From contig JACMRC010000453.1 in NCBI GenBank assembly GCA_014376655.1, positions 1 through 8,052 on the forward strand: 8,052 bases of DNA, written 5' to 3'. A program made the translations under genes and the position numbers. The notes under the pieces were generated by a model. The model was given only the letters and a program-made list of their open reading frames with translations. It searched no databases and was not told where the DNA came from. Positions 6,502-8,052 of the stretch are shown here, piece after piece. The DNA is from Mucilaginibacter sp. GTDB lineage: Bacteria > Bacteroidota > Bacteroidia > Sphingobacteriales > Sphingobacteriaceae. The first letter of the stretch is position 1. The number at the start of each line of letters is the position of its first letter.

Positions 6502-8016
6502 ATGACGAAATACTCCGCCTACTTAAAACATATAGATACATTGATAGCCGCAATAATAGGCTACATTGTTATCCATATTTTTACAAGTTATAGCGGCGTT
6601 GGTATCTCTCCGGATTCCATTATGTATGCCAGTACGGCTAACAGCATACAGGCGCATGGGTCACTCATTACTTTTAATGGCTCTCCGTTAACGTTCTTCC
6701 CCGTGTTTTATCCTTTCTTTTTAGGGGTGATACAGTTTTTTACCCGTGTTAATGCCTTTATAGCGGGCTCTGTTATTAACTCGTGCCTGTTTGCGTCGGT
6801 AATATTCGTGACCGCTTGGATGATGGAAAGGTTCATTACACATGCCAGGATTTATAAAATATTGATACTTACGGCTATCATACTAAGCCCCGCCCTGATA
6901 GAGATATACAGCTTTTTATGGTCTGAGACGTTATTTATACTTGAGGTGATGTTGTTTATATTGGCGTATCACCATTATATGCGCTTACATACTACCTTCT
7001 CTCTACTAATGGTGGTAATTATCACCGCCGTTGCCTGTATAACGCGCTATGCCGGTATTACTATGGTTGGCGCAGGCGGGTTAATGTTATTGTTAGATGA
7101 CCAGCTTACCATCCGCAGAAAAATAAAACATATATTAATATTAAGTTTTGGGTCGATATCGTTACTTGTGGGTAACCTGTTTTTGAATAGCCTTAACACG
7201 GGTTTAAGTACAGGCAAACGCCTGCCATCTATTACATCATTCAGCGAAAACCTTCATTATGCCGGCACCGTATTTTGCGACTGGGCCAGTTTTAACCAAA
7301 GTTCTGATAAATATGCCACCGCATTTGCGGCGTTAATATTAATAGCTTTAATAGCAGTCTTAGGTTGGAAAGCATTTACCGGCCGAATTAATAGTTACGA
7401 AAACATTGTAATAGCCTTCACATTGGTTTATGGCTTATTCATTATCCTGTTGGCGACATTCTCGCGGTTCGAACGGTTAAACAGCCGATTGTTATCTCCC
7501 ATGTTTATACCATTATTAATATCATGTACCAGTTGGGTGCCTGATGTTTTGGTAATGATGAAAAAGAAGCTCAAATACGTTTTGGCAGGCGTTGCCTTAT
7601 TGCTGATGCTGGCTTTTGATTACTCCACTTTGCAAGTTGATCTTGACCGTTATGATGATGAGCTGGATTATGGCGTGCCCGGCTACTCGGACGATAGCTG
7701 GAACACCTCTCCTTTTGTAGATTTTTTACGATCGCACAAAAATATTTTCAAGCCGGGTGTGCCTGTAGTATCCAATGCGGACGAGGCTGTTTATTTCTTT
7801 ACAGGGATGTCATCCTCGCTGGTACCACATCGTTATTTTAAAAAGGATGTAGACAAGTTTTATGAAAGAAAGCATTACTACTACATCTGGTTTAAAACTT
7901 TAGACAATGTCGAACTGATTAATATCCATGATATTGAAAAGGAACATAAATTAAAACACCTTTACGATTTAAAGGATGGGGCGATTTTTGAATACAATGG
8001 CGAAGTAGTCAAATAA
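6502..8016 (+). CDS. Probable GT-C fold integral membrane glycosyltransferase
   Basis: The 504-residue product appears to be an inner-membrane protein with about 10-11 hydrophobic segments (roughly 13-30, 85-107, 117-134, 141-160, 166-198, 210-228, 271-290, 302-320, 331-346 and 357-372) and a C-terminal soluble part of about 130 residues, probably periplasmic. Features typical of GT-C enzymes using lipid-linked sugars (PMT/ArnT-like) are an acidic residue after the first membrane segment (SPDSIMYASTANSI, D38), GSPLTFFPVFYPFFLG (60-75), LWSETLF (139-145), TRYAGI (181-186), NSRLLSPMFIPLL (327-339) and VVSNADEAVYFFTG near the C-terminus. The fold call rests on this pattern, not on a close relative. 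Donor, acceptor and product are unknown; the gmhB neighbour makes a cell-surface glycan plausible. The ATG directly follows the octamer array, without a Shine-Dalgarno sequence, and the first membrane segment begins soon after it, which supports this start. A polymer ligase or flippase is less likely. Codon use looks like that of its neighbours. Confidence 0.65.
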   Translation: MTKYSAYLKHIDTLIAAIIGYIVIHIFTSYSGVGISPDSIMYASTANSIQAHGSLITFNGSPLTFFPVFYPFFLGVIQFFTRVNAFIAGSVINSCLFASVIFVTAWMMERFITHARIYKILILTAIILSPALIEIYSFLWSETLFILEVMLFILAYHHYMRLHTTFSLLMVVIITAVACITRYAGITMVGAGGLMLLLDDQLTIRRKIKHILILSFGSISLLVGNLFLNSLNTGLSTGKRLPSITSFSENLHYAGTVFCDWASFNQSSDKYATAFAALILIALIAVLGWKAFTGRINSYENIVIAFTLVYGLFIILLATFSRFERLNSRLLSPMFIPLLISCTSWVPDVLVMMKKKLKYVLAGVALLLMLAFDYSTLQVDLDRYDDELDYGVPGYSDDSWNTSPFVDFLRSHKNIFKPGVPVVSNADEAVYFFTGMSSSLVPHRYFKKDVDKFYERKHYYYIWFKTLDNVELINIHDIEKEHKLKHLYDLKDGAIFEYNGEVVK

Positions 8017-8052
8017 AAAAGTCTACCATTTTACTATTTATTTTGTTTTTAA

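Noticed and set aside
8017..8052. Terminator after the membrane protein gene
   Set aside because: The stretch is AT-rich with T-runs but shows no convincing stem, and the window ends here.

Overview
The window reads as a chromosomal segment of a Bacteroidota bacterium. The GltB and GltD sequences, the near absence of Shine-Dalgarno sequences before the starts, a TAnnTTTG-type -7 element and the AT-rich intergenic DNA all point that way. The overall look suggests Sphingobacteriaceae (Mucilaginibacter/Pedobacter-like); this placement is inference from general appearance and was not checked by alignment.

Layout. Positions 1-5541 on the minus strand hold the glutamate synthase operon: gltB (large subunit, complete) followed after 7 nt by gltD (small subunit, running off the left edge). 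Positions 5542-5931 are a 390-bp AT-rich divergent control region with no gene. It contains a near-perfect 24-bp palindrome, two shorter GCAAAA/TTTTGC palindromes, a 7-bp direct repeat in a small GC-rich island, and a good -7 element just before the rightward gene. Positions 5932-6423 (plus) encode a GmhB-type HAD phosphatase. The 78-bp gap after it holds an inverted array of 8-bp units (consensus NYAACNTT). Positions 6502-8016 (plus) encode a 504-residue polytopic membrane protein that looks like a GT-C fold glycosyltransferase. The last 36 bases carry no recognisable feature.

How the genes work together. GltB and GltD form NADPH-dependent glutamate synthase: GltB frees ammonia from glutamine and aminates 2-oxoglutarate, while GltD supplies electrons from NADPH. 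This is central nitrogen assimilation. The rightward pair suggests envelope glycan work: GmhB dephosphorylates heptose bisphosphate on the way to ADP-heptose, and the GT-C protein would transfer a lipid-linked sugar on the outer face of the inner membrane. A functional link between the two rightward genes is inferred only from shared strand and proximity.

The genes belong to known families and I see no clearly new system. The least ordinary element is the inverted octamer array between gmhB and the membrane gene. As RNA it could pair in more than one register. The putative operators between gltB and gmhB come second.
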